A stretch of DNA of 57,563 bases from Methanobacterium sp. UBA410 (GTDB lineage Archaea > Methanobacteriota > Methanobacteria > Methanobacteriales > Methanobacteriaceae), in contig DAHH01000017.1 in assembly GCA_002498385.1 (NCBI GenBank), forward strand, positions 1 through 57,563, given 5' to 3'. The notes under the pieces were generated by a model. The model saw only the letters and a list, made by a program, of their open reading frames with translations, was not told the origin of the DNA and ran no database searches. The position numbers and the translations under genes are program-made. Positions 25,518 to 34,517 of this stretch are shown piece after piece (the stretch's first letter is position 1; the number at the start of each line of letters is the position of its first letter).

Positions 25518-25871
25518 ATGTCAAAACAGCCAAGAAAACAAAGAAAATTTATCTACAAGGCACCTTTACACATACGCCACAAACTGGTGAGTGCCACCCT
25601 CAGTGAGGAGCTAAGGGAACAGTACGGAAGAAGATCTCTTCCTTTAAAAGTTGGAGACACTGTTAAAGTGATGCGTGGCGATTTCAAGGATCACGAAGGT
25701 AAGGTTGAGAAGGTTGACCTTAAAAATTACAGGATCATGATTGAGGGAGCAGTGGTCCAGAAACCTGATGGAAACAAAGTTTACCATACAGTGCACCCTT
25801 CAAACATTATGATAATCGAATTAGATTTAGATGATGAAGAAAGAAACGATATAATTGAGAGGAAGGGATAA
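25518..25871 (+). CDS. rpl24: Ribosomal protein L24
   Basis: 117 residues of archaeal uL24: KQPRKQRKFIYKAPLHIRHKLVSATLSEELREQYGRRSLPLKVGDTVKVMRGDFKDHEGKVEKVDL-type KOW domain. An early-assembling large-subunit protein. ATG 25518 follows GGTGATAAC. It ends one base before the S4e start. Confidence 0.97.
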   Translation: MSKQPRKQRKFIYKAPLHIRHKLVSATLSEELREQYGRRSLPLKVGDTVKVMRGDFKDHEGKVEKVDLKNYRIMIEGAVVQKPDGNKVYHTVHPSNIMIIELDLDDEERNDIIERKG

Positions 25872-25872
25872 G

Positions 25873-26601
25873 ATGGCAAAGATGGGATCAAGGAAACATC
25901 TTAAACGTTTTAAATCACCAGAACACTGGCCAATACACCCAAAAGAAAACAAATGGACTGTAAAACCAAGTGCAGGTCCACACTCAATTGAGGGATCATT
26001 GCCTTTACTTCTTATTGTCAGGGATATTCTTAAGGTAGCAGACAATTCAAAAGAAGCAAAAATGATAATCAACAGCGGTGACATTCTTGTGGACGGCCGT
26101 GCAAGGAAGGACTACAAATTCCCTGTGGGATTCATGGATGTAGTTGAACTACCAAAATCTGAGAAAGTTTACAGGGTACTTCCAGATGATAAGGGTGAAC
26201 TCATACTTTACCCAATAACCAAGGAAAACGCTGAGTTCAAGCTCTGCAGGATCCAGGACAAAACCACAATAAAAGGTGGAAAAACACAGCTAAACCTTCA
26301 CGATGGAAGGAACTGTCTGGTTGAAAAGGAATACAAGACAGGGGATGTTGTTGTGGTTGAGGTTCCAGAGCAAAACGTTACAAACCACATCAAATTTGAA
26401 AGTGGTACAATCGGCCTGATAACCGGCGGTAAACACATAGGTGAACTTGGTAAAATTAAAGAGATCAATGTAACCAAATCATCAAAATCAAACACTGTTC
26501 TAATTGAAACAGATGATAAAAAAACTTTCCTAACACTCACAGACTATGTTTTCGTCATAGGAAAAGACAAACCTGTTATTTCACTTCCAGGAGGTAACTG
26601 A
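25873..26601 (+). CDS. rps4e: Ribosomal protein S4e
   Basis: 242 residues from ATG 25873 (MAKMGSRKHLKRFKSPEHWPIHPKE), the conserved S4e start; the frame is open 18 bases further upstream inside rpl24. An S4-like RNA-binding region (IINSGDILVDGRARKDYKFPVGFMDVV) and KOW segment (GTIGLITGGKHIGELGKIKEI) follow. S4e exists only in archaea and eukaryotes. GAGGAAGGGATAAG precedes the start. Confidence 0.97.
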   Translation: MAKMGSRKHLKRFKSPEHWPIHPKENKWTVKPSAGPHSIEGSLPLLLIVRDILKVADNSKEAKMIINSGDILVDGRARKDYKFPVGFMDVVELPKSEKVYRVLPDDKGELILYPITKENAEFKLCRIQDKTTIKGGKTQLNLHDGRNCLVEKEYKTGDVVVVEVPEQNVTNHIKFESGTIGLITGGKHIGELGKIKEINVTKSSKSNTVLIETDDKKTFLTLTDYVFVIGKDKPVISLPGGN

Positions 26602-26603
26602 AT

Positions 26604-27110
26604 ATGAACCCAATGGAAAAGGTGAGAATAAACAAGGCCACAGTTAACATAGGTGTAGGTCAGGGTGGTGAAGAACTTGTCAGGGCTGAAAAGCTCTTAA
26701 CAAACATCACAGGCCAGAAACCTATACGTACCTTTTCTAAAGTTACAAACCCTGAGTTTGGAATAAGGAAAAGACAGCCAATAGGATGTAAAGTTACACT
26801 AAGAAAAGAAAAAGCTATTGACACTGTTAAACTCATACTTGAAGGTATTGACAGGAAGATCAGCGCATCTCAATTTGACAAGCAGGGTAATGTTGCGTTC
26901 GGAATACACGAGCACATAGACATTCCTGGAATGCGTTACGATCCAGATATAGGTATATTTGGTATGGATGTTGCTATAACCTTTGAAAAACCAGGTTACA
27001 GGATAAAAAGAAGGAAAATTCAGAACAAGAAGATTCCAACCAAACACCAGATCACAAAGGAAGAGACCATGGAATTTATGAAGGAAAAATTCCAGGTTAA
27101 ACTAGAATAG
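26604..27110 (+). CDS. rpl5: Ribosomal protein L5
   Basis: 168 residues of uL5: EKVRINKATVNIGVGQGGEELVRAEKLLTNITGQKPIRTFSK and FGIHEHIDIPGMRYDPDIGIFGMDVAITFEKPGYRIKRRK. It holds 5S rRNA in the central protuberance. ATG 26604, 2 bases after the S4e stop, follows GGAGGTAACTG; a second ATG three codons on is possible. Confidence 0.97.
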   Translation: MNPMEKVRINKATVNIGVGQGGEELVRAEKLLTNITGQKPIRTFSKVTNPEFGIRKRQPIGCKVTLRKEKAIDTVKLILEGIDRKISASQFDKQGNVAFGIHEHIDIPGMRYDPDIGIFGMDVAITFEKPGYRIKRRKIQNKKIPTKHQITKEETMEFMKEKFQVKLE

Positions 27111-27118
27111 GTGATAAA

Positions 27119-27262
27119 TTGCCAAGAAAATACGGAAAAGCATCAAGGAAATGTAGTAGATGTGGTGACCACTCTGCACTTGTGAGAAGATACAATCTTA
27201 TGCTTTGCAGACAATGCTTCAGGGAACTTGCATCCAAGATAGGATTTAAAAAATATAACTAA
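27119..27262 (+). CDS. rps14: Ribosomal protein S14 (zinc-binding, short)
   Basis: 47 residues beginning with TTG at 27119 behind AGGTGATAAA: PRKYGKASRKCSRCGDHSALV, then YNLMLCRQCFRELASKIGFKKYN. The two CxxC pairs (C12/C15, C30/C33) form the zinc site of the short uS14 type. It is too short for ordinary ORF cut-offs but sits exactly between L5 and S8 as in all archaea. Confidence 0.97.
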   Translation: MPRKYGKASRKCSRCGDHSALVRRYNLMLCRQCFRELASKIGFKKYN

Positions 27263-27273
27263 GAGGTGTCAAA

Positions 27274-27666
27274 ATGACTCTTATGGATCCTCTAGCAAAT
27301 GCGCTTACAAACATGAGAAACAACGAGATGCAGGGAAACAAGAGGTGCAAAATCTCTCCAGCATCCAAGATGATCGGTCATGTTCTAAGAACAATGCAGA
27401 AAGAAGGATATATCGGTGAATTTGAATTTGTTGACGATGAAAAAGCAGGGCAATTCATTGTTGAACTAGAAGGAAACATCAACAAATGCGGTGTAATAAA
27501 ACCAAGACACGCCGTTAAAACAGACGAATTTGAGAAATTTGAGAAAAGGTACTTACCATCCAAAAACTTTGGAATAATGATATTAACAACCTCTGAAGGT
27601 ATAATGACCCACAGAGAAGCCAAAGAAAAAGGAATAGGTGGCAGACTTCTCGTATATGTTTACTAA
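27274..27666 (+). CDS. rps8: Ribosomal protein S8
   Basis: 130 residues of uS8: LMDPLANALTNMRNNEMQGNKRCKISPASKMIGHVLRTMQKEGYIGEFE at the N-terminus and GIMILTTSEGIMTHREAKEKGIGGRLLVYVY at the C-terminus. A primary 16S rRNA-binding protein, often an autoregulator of this operon; no operator could be identified here. ATG 27274 follows AAGAGGTG. Confidence 0.98.
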   Translation: MTLMDPLANALTNMRNNEMQGNKRCKISPASKMIGHVLRTMQKEGYIGEFEFVDDEKAGQFIVELEGNINKCGVIKPRHAVKTDEFEKFEKRYLPSKNFGIMILTTSEGIMTHREAKEKGIGGRLLVYVY

Positions 27667-27675
27667 GGTGATAAA

Positions 27676-28209
27676 ATGGCTCAATTAGCAATTCTAAGGG
27701 AAGAAATACCTATCCCTGAAGGCATAGATGTCATCATAGCAGATGAAGTGACTGTCAAGGGATCAAAGGGACAGTTATCAAGGAAGTTCAACCACAGAAG
27801 TATTCAGATAACAAAGGAAGATAACAACGTTGTGGTTGAAGTTAAGTTCCCTAAAAAACGAGATAAAGCCATGTTAGGAACCATAAAATCCCACATAAAC
27901 AACATGATGGTGGGATTGACCGATGGTTTCACTTACCACATGAAGATAGTTTACGCTCACTTTCCCATGACTGTAAAAGCCGCTGGAGATAAAGTTGTAA
28001 TAGAAAACTTCCTGGGTGAAAAATACCCAAGGACAGCAAAGATCTTGGGAGATACCAAAGTCCAGATTAAAGGTGAAGAAGTCACAGTTACAGGAATAAG
28101 TAAGGAAGATGTCGGACAGACTATGGCAAATCTAGAACAGGCTACAAAAATAAGGGGAAGAGATCCAAGGGTGTTCCAGGATGGAATATACCTTGTTAGC
28201 AAGGAATAA
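27676..28209 (+). CDS. rpl6: Ribosomal protein L6
   Basis: 177 residues of archaeal uL6 with two related halves: IPIPEGIDVIIADEVTVKGSKGQLSRKF, and FPMTVKAAGDKVVIENFLGEKYPRTAKILGDTKVQIKGEEVTVTGISKEDVGQTMANLEQATKI. It lies near the factor-binding site. ATG 27676 follows AAGGTGATAAA. Confidence 0.98.
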   Translation: MAQLAILREEIPIPEGIDVIIADEVTVKGSKGQLSRKFNHRSIQITKEDNNVVVEVKFPKKRDKAMLGTIKSHINNMMVGLTDGFTYHMKIVYAHFPMTVKAAGDKVVIENFLGEKYPRTAKILGDTKVQIKGEEVTVTGISKEDVGQTMANLEQATKIRGRDPRVFQDGIYLVSKE

Positions 28210-28221
28210 GGTGGCAGTCCA

Positions 28222-28566
28222 ATGAAAAAACCAACAAAACCAAAGTTTAAAAGACAGGAGTTCTTCAGGTACAAAAAACTTGGAGAAAAGTACAGGAAGC
28301 CAAAAGGAAAAACAAGCAAAAGGAGAAGGTATGAGGGAAGAAAACCTGCAATGGCTGCAATCGGTTACGGATCTCCAAAAACCATGAGGGGACTTCATCC
28401 TTCAGGATACCAGGATGTGCTTGTCCGCAACATGGCAGATCTGGAAAAACTGGATCCAAGTACACAGGCTGGAAGGATCACTTCCACCATTGGAAAAAGA
28501 AAAAAGGAACTCATGCTGGAAAAAGCAAAAGAGCTTGGAATTAAAATATTGAACAAGGGACTTTAA
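28222..28566 (+). CDS. rpl32e: Ribosomal protein L32e
   Basis: 114 residues; the L32e core is KFKRQEFFRYKKLGEKYRKPKGKTSKRRR, PAMAAIGYGSPKTMRGLHPSGYQDVLVRNMADL. eL32 is restricted to archaea and eukaryotes. ATG 28222 follows AAGGTGGCAGTCC. An unusually long spacer with a tandem repeat follows before L19e. Confidence 0.96.
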   Translation: MKKPTKPKFKRQEFFRYKKLGEKYRKPKGKTSKRRRYEGRKPAMAAIGYGSPKTMRGLHPSGYQDVLVRNMADLEKLDPSTQAGRITSTIGKRKKELMLEKAKELGIKILNKGL

Positions 28567-28997
28567 ATTCAAGAAGAGTTTAAAGGAAGAGTTTAAAGAA
28601 TTTTTCTTATTTCAACCCTCTTTTCCACACTCAATGAATGATAACTGGAAAAAGATGTGTAGACCTAGTAATTGTAGGGTTGGAATGAAGAAGAGCAGCA
28701 TTTAATAAACCAGCATTTAATAAACCAGCATTTAATAAACCAGCATTTAATAAACAAACGGGAGAGAGGAATCATTCATCGAATGCGCGATGAAATGCAA
28801 AACTGTGTGTATCACGGTTTGAAATTCCAAAAATCCTGAAAATGATGGAACTTTGAAAACCGAACAAAGGATAAACGTGAGAATCAGCGAATAAATATAG
28901 TTGAAAGTTTTCAATGAGGTTTTCAATAATTCGGTGCCTAAAATTTTCAGGTGAAAATTTTGATCAAACTACAAAAGTTTGGTTTGGAGGTTTCTTT
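28567..28997. other. 431-bp interruption of the ribosomal operon
   Basis: Between rpl32e and rpl19e, which are normally close together in archaea. It contains the four-copy 15-bp repeat (28696-28755), no convincing protein frame, and purine-rich sequence. An internal promoter for the L19e segment may lie near 28885-28900 (AATAAATATAG), which is inference. Confidence 0.5.
28696..28755 (+). repeat. 15-bp tandem repeat, four perfect copies
   Basis: CAGCATTTAATAAAC repeated four times without mismatch at 28696, 28711, 28726 and 28741. It lies in the spacer between rpl32e and rpl19e. Confidence 0.97.
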
Positions 28998-29444
28998 ATG
29001 AATCTTACTACTCAAAAGAGATTAGCTGCAGACGTACTCAAAGTCGGATTAAACAGGGTTTGGATAGATCCTGAGAGCGTAGAGGAAGTATCAAGAGCTA
29101 TAACTCGAGAAAGTATAAAACAGCTTATAGACAGTGGAGCTATAAAAGCAAAACCTAAAAAAGGAATAAGCAGCTACAGGTCAAAGAAAATAGCAGAACA
29201 GAAGAAAAAAGGAAGAAGAAAAGGTAGGGGTAGTATAAAAGGGGCTAAAGGGGCTCGAAATCCAAAGAAACAAGCTTGGATGACTACCATAAGGTCTTTA
29301 AGAACAGAATTAAAGGATATGAGGGACAACAGAGAGATAAACAAGACCACCTACAGGAAGCTTTACAGGATGGCCAAAGGTGGCGCCTTCAGAAGCAAAT
29401 CCTACATGAAAACCTATGCAAGGGATCATGAAATGCTTAGATAG
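28998..29444 (+). CDS. rpl19e: Ribosomal protein L19e
   Basis: 148 residues from ATG 28998 (MNLTTQKRLAADVLKVGLNRVWIDPE), chosen because GTTTGGAGG precedes it and the homologues start here; the frame is open upstream to 28914. The very basic helical middle (KKISRSKKIAEQKKKGRRKGRGS-like) and C-terminal RKLYRMAKGGAFRSKSYMKTYARDHEML are typical of eL19. Confidence 0.96.
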   Translation: MNLTTQKRLAADVLKVGLNRVWIDPESVEEVSRAITRESIKQLIDSGAIKAKPKKGISSYRSKKIAEQKKKGRRKGRGSIKGAKGARNPKKQAWMTTIRSLRTELKDMRDNREINKTTYRKLYRMAKGGAFRSKSYMKTYARDHEMLR

Positions 29445-29458
29445 AAGGAGGAATTATA

Positions 29459-30046
29459 TTGGCACAAGGATCAAGATACAAACTGGCATTTAAAAGAAGA
29501 AGGGAAGGAAAAACAGATTACAGGGCCAGATCAAAACTTATCAGTCTGGACACATCAAGGCTCGTTGTTAGGATCACCAACACCAGCACAATTGTTCAGA
29601 TTGTGGACGTTAAACCAGATGGAGATGAAACAATAGTTTCAGCACACTCCAACGAGCTTAAAAAAGAGGGATGGCTTGCAAGTGGTAAAAACACTTCTGC
29701 AGCTTACTTAACGGGATTCCTCTGTGGTAAAAAAGCACTTGAAGCCGGAGTAGATGAAGCAGTTCTGGACATCGGACTCAAATCATCCATAAAGGGCGTG
29801 AGGGTGTATGCAGCACTTAAAGGAGCAGTTGATGCGGGACTCTACGTTCCACACAGTGATGAGGTCTTACCTGCAGATGAAAGGATAAGGGGCGAACACA
29901 TTGCAGCATACGCTGAATCCCTTACTGATGAAGAGGTTAAACAGAAATTTTCACAGTACCTCAAAAATGGTTTATCCCCAAAAGACCTACCTGACCACTT
30001 TGAAGCCGTGAAACAAAAGATTGAGGAAGGGGTATCAAATGAATAA
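29459..30046 (+). CDS. rpl18: Ribosomal protein L18
   Basis: 195 residues with a TTG start (29459) behind AGAAGGAGGAA. Archaeal uL18: GSRYKLAFKRRREGKTDYRARSKLISLDTSRLVVRITNTSTIVQI, and GVRVYAALKGAVDAGLYVPHSDEVLP. It binds 5S rRNA with L5. The last codons overlap the S5 start by 8 bases, so translation is coupled. Confidence 0.97.
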   Translation: MAQGSRYKLAFKRRREGKTDYRARSKLISLDTSRLVVRITNTSTIVQIVDVKPDGDETIVSAHSNELKKEGWLASGKNTSAAYLTGFLCGKKALEAGVDEAVLDIGLKSSIKGVRVYAALKGAVDAGLYVPHSDEVLPADERIRGEHIAAYAESLTDEEVKQKFSQYLKNGLSPKDLPDHFEAVKQKIEEGVSNE

Positions 30047-30692
30047 GAATAAATACGAAAAAGAGGAATGGGAACCCAAGACCGAGCTTGGTCGTATGGT
30101 TAAGGAAGGTAAGATAACAGACATTGACGAGATCTTTGATAAGGGCCTTCCAATAATGGAACTCGGTATAGTAAACACACTGCTTCCAGACCTTGAGGAA
30201 GAGGTTATGGATGTTAACCTTGTTCAGAGAATGCACAAGTCTGGCCGTAAAGTCAACTTCAGAGTTATAGTTGCAGTCGGTAACAAAAACGGTTACGTTG
30301 GACTTGGACAGGGAAAAGCCAAAGAGGTTGGTCCTGCAATAAGAAAAGCAGTTGACAACGCCAAGTACAATATCATAAAGGTTAGGAGAGGCTGTGGTGA
30401 CTGGGGATGTGTCTGTGGTAGGGAACACACAGTACCATTCAAGGTTGAAGGAAAAAGCGGAAGCGTCCGTGTAACCTTAATACCTGCCCCTGGTGGAGTT
30501 GGACTTGCAATAGGAAACGTTGGAAAAACCATCCTTGGACTTGCAGGTATAGATGATATATGGTCCCAGACAATGGGTCAAACCCAGACAACCATAAACT
30601 TCGCAGGCGCAGTCTTTGAAGCCCTGAAACAGTTAAGTCAGGTAAAAGCAACCAGTAAAGATCTCAAAAATCTCGGAGTAGTAGAAGAGTGA
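30039..30692 (+). CDS. rps5: Ribosomal protein S5
   Basis: 217 residues from ATG 30039 (MNKNKYEKEEWEPKTELGRMV), inside the end of rpl18 and preceded by GAGGAAGGGG. Double-stranded-RNA-binding-like N-domain (SGRKVNFRVIVAVGNKNGYVGLGQGKAKEV) and C-domain (RVTLIPAPGGVGLAIGNVGKTILGLAGI). S5 affects decoding accuracy. Confidence 0.97.
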   Translation: MNKNKYEKEEWEPKTELGRMVKEGKITDIDEIFDKGLPIMELGIVNTLLPDLEEEVMDVNLVQRMHKSGRKVNFRVIVAVGNKNGYVGLGQGKAKEVGPAIRKAVDNAKYNIIKVRRGCGDWGCVCGREHTVPFKVEGKSGSVRVTLIPAPGGVGLAIGNVGKTILGLAGIDDIWSQTMGQTQTTINFAGAVFEALKQLSQVKATSKDLKNLGVVEE

Positions 30693-30697
30693 TTAAA

Positions 30698-31156
30698 ATG
30701 ATTGCAGCAATACGAATAAGGGGTACAACTGGAATAAACAAGGACATAGCAGATACCCTGATGATGATGCGCCTCAACCAGATCAGTCACGCAACCCTCA
30801 TCGAGGAAAACCCAAGTTACACTGGAATGCTTCAGAAAGCAAAAGACTACATAACCTGGGGCGAGATTGATGCTGAAACATTATCTCAACTTATAACAAA
30901 GAGGGGAAGACTTCCTGGTGATGAGCACATTACAGATGAATACATCGCAGAAAACACTGATTACAGTTCAATTGAAGAATTTTCAAGTGCAGTTCTGGAT
31001 TCCAAAGTAAATCTGGCTGATACTAAAATAAAACCTGTTTTCAGACTTCACCCACCAAGAAAAGGTTATGAGAATACAAAAACCTCATTTAAGGAAGGCG
31101 GAAGCTTAGGATACAGGGGAGAAAATATAAATGAAATTGTAAGGAAAATGATCTAG
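30698..31156 (+). CDS. rpl30: Ribosomal protein L30
   Basis: 152 residues from ATG 30698 (MIAAIRIRGTTGINKDIADTLMMMRL); a GTG at 30689 overlapping S5 would add three residues. The long archaeal uL30 has a C-terminal segment KPVFRLHPPRKGYENTKTSFKEGGSLGYRGENINEIV. A short perfect palindrome (31159-31174) follows the stop. Confidence 0.97.
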   Translation: MIAAIRIRGTTGINKDIADTLMMMRLNQISHATLIEENPSYTGMLQKAKDYITWGEIDAETLSQLITKRGRLPGDEHITDEYIAENTDYSSIEEFSSAVLDSKVNLADTKIKPVFRLHPPRKGYENTKTSFKEGGSLGYRGENINEIVRKMI

Positions 31157-31158
31157 AC

Positions 31159-31174
31159 CAACCTTTTAAGGTTG
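31159..31174 (+). terminator. Short hairpin between rpl30 and rpl15
   Basis: CAACCTT-TT-AAGGTTG, perfect 7-bp arms with a 2-base centre, beginning 3 bases after the rpl30 stop. No T run follows, so it may be an mRNA-stability or processing element rather than a terminator. Confidence 0.3.
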
Positions 31175-31228
31175 ATCACTCATTAAACCTTCACCACAAC
31201 TCTCTATTCAAACTCATTAGGTGATTGC

Positions 31229-31666
31229 ATGATAAGAAAACAAAGGAAAATAAGGAAGTTACGCGGCTCAAGAACAATTGCCAGGGGCTGTTCAAAAAAG
31301 AACAGAGGCGCAGGTAACAGAGGTGGAAAAGGAATGGCCGGTGGTCACAAACACCACTGGACATGGATGGTTATAAACGATCCAAAACACTTCGGAAAGT
31401 ACGGTTTTAAAAGGCCACAGCAGAGTATATTCAAATACAGCCCTGTGAACCTGGATTACCTCGATGAAAAATCAGGGGAACTTGTTAAAAAGGGATTGGC
31501 AACTGAAGAGAATGGTAAAGTTGTTATAGATGTAACAGAACTTGGATACAACAAGGTACTCGGGAAAGGAAAATTAAACAGGTCTTTAGTTATTAAATCC
31601 CCCAAATTTTCCGAGACAGCAACTCGAAAAATTGAAGAAGCTGGAGGGGAAGCAGTAACCCTTTAA
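31229..31666 (+). CDS. rpl15: Ribosomal protein L15
   Basis: 145 residues of archaeal uL15: RKQRKIRKLRGSRTIARGCSKKNRGAGNRGGKGMAGGHKHHWTW, and C-terminal IDVTELGYNKVLGKGKLNRSLVIKSPKFSETATRKIEEAGG. ATG 31229 follows TTAGGTGATTGC. A CT-rich stretch ending in six T follows the stop and could end transcription in part. Confidence 0.97.
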   Translation: MIRKQRKIRKLRGSRTIARGCSKKNRGAGNRGGKGMAGGHKHHWTWMVINDPKHFGKYGFKRPQQSIFKYSPVNLDYLDEKSGELVKKGLATEENGKVVIDVTELGYNKVLGKGKLNRSLVIKSPKFSETATRKIEEAGGEAVTL

Positions 31667-31868
31667 ACCTCTTCTTTTTTCGGGATATCCAATGTATACT
31701 AATATATTGAAGATTAATCATATTAATGTTAAAGATTAATAAAAAGAATTTTAGGATTTAAGAAAACTTCAAGGATCCAATTTCAGGGATCCGAAGGATC
31801 CAAATTTCAATTCAAAAAAATTCATGGTAGAAGTTTTTTCTAAAAATCTTGGGCAGGAGTGAAGTTCA

Positions 31869-33218
31869 TTGTTGAAAGAAATGCTGCAACCAATTTTTTC
31901 GTTAATTCCTCAGGTTAAATCTCCAACTTACAGGGTACCATTTAAAGAAAAACTGAAGTGGACAGGAATAATCTTAATACTTTACTTCCTGCTTGGTCAG
32001 ATCACTCTTTTTGGGCTCAGTACAAATGCAGTTGATTATTTTGGTCAGTTAAGAGCTGTGATGGCTGGTAACTTTGGTTCCATTATCACGCTTGGTATTG
32101 GACCCATAGTTTCAGCTTCAATCATTCTACAGCTTCTTGTTGGAGGTAAAATCTGGCGTCTTGATCTTTCAAGGCCAGAGGATAAAGCAGTTTTTCAGGG
32201 AACTCAAAAAGTCCTTGCAATAATATTCACTCTCTTTGAAGCAATCGTACTTGTATTAACAGGTGCACTTTCGCCTTCATCACCAGAACTAACATGGATA
32301 CTCGTACTCCAGATAACCATTGGTGGAATACTCATAATATTCATGGATGAAGTGGTATCCAAATGGGGATTTGGAAGCGGTGTAGGATTGTTCATTGCAG
32401 CTGGAGTAGCTCAACAGATAATAGTTGGATCGTTAAACGTACTTTCCTCCCCAACGTCTCCCGGAGTACCGGCTGGAGCAATCCCACACTTCATATATTC
32501 ACTCACGAGTGGATCCCCAAACTTTGACCTGCTGATACCAGTGCTCGCAGTTGTTGTTGTGTTCCTGGTTGTTGTATATGCAGAAAGTATGAGGGTGGAA
32601 ATACCGCTTTCATATGGAGGAGTTAAAGGGGCAAGGGGAAAATATCCTCTTAAATTTATATATGCAAGTAACATGCCGGTTATACTTACAAGCGCACTTC
32701 TCCTAAATGTGCAGCTTTTTGCAAACCTGTTTCAAAAGCTTGGACACCCAATACTCGGAACAATATCCAACGGCCGGGCTATTAACGGAGTTGCATACTT
32801 CCTATCAACACCAAGCACCTACACCGTGATCTTCACGGATCCACTTAAGGTGCTCATTTACGCAGTTGTATTCATAGGTTCCTGTATACTGTTCGCATGG
32901 CTGTGGGTGGAGCTAAGTGGAATAGGACCCAAACAGGTTTCAAAACAGTTATACGATATGGGAATGCAGATACCTGGATTTAGAAGTAGCAGAGCCCAGT
33001 TTGAAAAAATAATGAGCAGGTACATACCTGCCATAACCGTGCTTGGAGGTGCCTTTGTTGGTTTACTGGCATTTGGTGCAGATTTAACAGGTGCTTTAGG
33101 TGGAGGTACAGGTGTGCTGCTGACAGTGGGTATTGTTTACAGATTGTACGAGGAAATAGCTCAAGAACAGTTGATGGACATGCACCCAATGTTAAGGAAG
33201 TTTTTGGGTAATGAATAA
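31869..33218 (+). CDS. secY: Preprotein translocase subunit SecY
   Basis: 449 residues, TTG start (31869) behind GGAGTGA. Ten hydrophobic segments as expected for SecY; recognisable are the plug-side SPTYRVPFKEKLKWTGIILILYFLLGQITLFG start, the FGSIITLGIGPIVSASIILQLLVGGK segment and the conserved cytosolic loops VEIPLSYGGVKGARGKYPLKFIYASNMPVIL. It forms the protein-conducting channel with SecE and Sec61-beta, encoded elsewhere. Its end overlaps an alternative adk start. Confidence 0.98.
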   Translation: MLKEMLQPIFSLIPQVKSPTYRVPFKEKLKWTGIILILYFLLGQITLFGLSTNAVDYFGQLRAVMAGNFGSIITLGIGPIVSASIILQLLVGGKIWRLDLSRPEDKAVFQGTQKVLAIIFTLFEAIVLVLTGALSPSSPELTWILVLQITIGGILIIFMDEVVSKWGFGSGVGLFIAAGVAQQIIVGSLNVLSSPTSPGVPAGAIPHFIYSLTSGSPNFDLLIPVLAVVVVFLVVVYAESMRVEIPLSYGGVKGARGKYPLKFIYASNMPVILTSALLLNVQLFANLFQKLGHPILGTISNGRAINGVAYFLSTPSTYTVIFTDPLKVLIYAVVFIGSCILFAWLWVELSGIGPKQVSKQLYDMGMQIPGFRSSRAQFEKIMSRYIPAITVLGGAFVGLLAFGADLTGALGGGTGVLLTVGIVYRLYEEIAQEQLMDMHPMLRKFLGNE

Positions 33219-33228
33219 GGTGGTAAAG

Positions 33229-33786
33229 ATGAAGTTAGTGGTAGTTGCAGGAATTCCAGGATCAGGAAGTACAACAGTTTTAACGAAGGCATTGGAACAT
33301 CTTGATTATCTACATATAAACTATGGAGATGTGATGCTGGAAATAGCTGAGAAAGAAGGACTTGTGGATGATAGAGATTCCATCAGGAAACTTTCACCAG
33401 AGGTACAGAAGGAAATCCAGAGAAAGGCTGCAAAAAATATAAAAGAAAGATCCGAGCAAGATAACATAATCGTTGATACCCATTGCACCATAAAAACACC
33501 GAAAGGATTTTTACCAGGGCTTCCAAAATGGGTGCTTGACGAGTTACAGCCCGACATGTTTGTTCTTCTGGAAGCAGATGGTGATGAAATATTAATGAGA
33601 AGGATAAATGATACAACGCGTATCAGGGACCTGGAAAAACTGAGCGATATAAAGCTTCACCAGGAAATGAACAGGGCTGTTTCAATGGCATATGCAGCAC
33701 TTACAGGTGCTACAGTTAAGATCATAAAAAATCATGACAACAAGTTGGATGAATCTGTTGGAGAAATGATAAGGACTCTTCAGTGA
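33229..33786 (+). CDS. adkA: Adenylate kinase, archaeal type
   Basis: 185 residues from ATG 33229, behind AAGGTGGTAAAG; the ATG at 33211 inside secY is less likely. P-loop GIPGSGSTT (8-16), DTHCTIKTPKGFLPGLP and an arginine-rich lid RRINDTTRIRDLE fit the archaeal AdkA family, which lacks the bacterial zinc lid. It makes 2 ADP from ATP and AMP. The secY-adk pairing is conserved. Confidence 0.96.
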   Translation: MKLVVVAGIPGSGSTTVLTKALEHLDYLHINYGDVMLEIAEKEGLVDDRDSIRKLSPEVQKEIQRKAAKNIKERSEQDNIIVDTHCTIKTPKGFLPGLPKWVLDELQPDMFVLLEADGDEILMRRINDTTRIRDLEKLSDIKLHQEMNRAVSMAYAALTGATVKIIKNHDNKLDESVGEMIRTLQ

Positions 33787-33947
33787 AACCCGACTGAGAA
33801 AGCGTTAAATAAAAAAATGTAAAATTAAAATTTTGACATGCTCAATTTTAACATTAAAGTCAAGTTTAATTTAACACCAAACTCAAGTTTAGTTTAACAT
33901 TAAAGTCAGGTTTAACATTAAAAATTTAATTTGTAGAGGAAAAAAAG

Positions 33948-34517
33948 ATGTCATTAGTGACGATACTTAACCAAATCTTGGACCCGGTATTTGGTCCGCT
34001 CATACAGATGGATCCAAATCCCCATAATCCAATACTTGCGGTTTTTGTAATAGCCACCATTGTGGGTTTTGTTATAACACTTGCAAACAAGTTACTGGTA
34101 GACCAGGACAGGCTTCACTACCTGCAACAGGAAATGAAAGATTTCCAGCAGGAAGTCATGAAGGTGCAAAAGTCAGGCGACCAGCAGAAGATGCTTGAAA
34201 TGCAGAAGAAACAGATGGAAATGATGGGTCAACAGAAGGAAATGATGATAATGTCCATGAAGCCAGCAATGGTAACCATGATCCCCATCCTCATCATATT
34301 CTACTGGATGGCCTACAACCCACTCATAGGCCACATGGTAATAAACTTACCAAGTGTTCCTTACTATGTGCTTCTGGTTCCAATCTTTCACATGTTCTAC
34401 CATCCAAATGTTGGAACTCCTTTAATGTCAATAGGATGGCTTGGATGGTATATCCTGGTGTCGTTTGCAATGTCTTTAGTGTTCAGGAAGTACCTGGGAC
34501 TTAAGGGAGCAATGTGA
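33948..34517 (+). CDS. DUF106 membrane protein (YidC/Oxa1/EMC3-related insertase)
   Basis: 189 residues. One membrane segment at about 29-47 (ILAVFVIATIVGFVITLANKLL), a cytosolic coiled coil (54-100, methionine- and glutamine-rich: QQEMKDFQQEVMKVQKSGDQQKMLEMQKKQMEMM), then membrane segments near 105-125, 135-152 and 160-180. This is the archaeal Oxa1-superfamily member related to EMC3 and TMCO1, thought to aid membrane-protein insertion. Position next to secY fits. A repetitive AT spacer precedes it. Confidence 0.93.
   Translation: MSLVTILNQILDPVFGPLIQMDPNPHNPILAVFVIATIVGFVITLANKLLVDQDRLHYLQQEMKDFQQEVMKVQKSGDQQKMLEMQKKQMEMMGQQKEMMIMSMKPAMVTMIPILIIFYWMAYNPLIGHMVINLPSVPYYVLLVPIFHMFYHPNVGTPLMSIGWLGWYILVSFAMSLVFRKYLGLKGAM

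Noticed and set aside
28780..28870. Possible box C/D guide RNA between rpl32e and rpl19e
   Set aside because: GATGAAA, CTGA and ATGATGG elements occur, but box spacing and a final D box are wrong for an archaeal C/D RNA.
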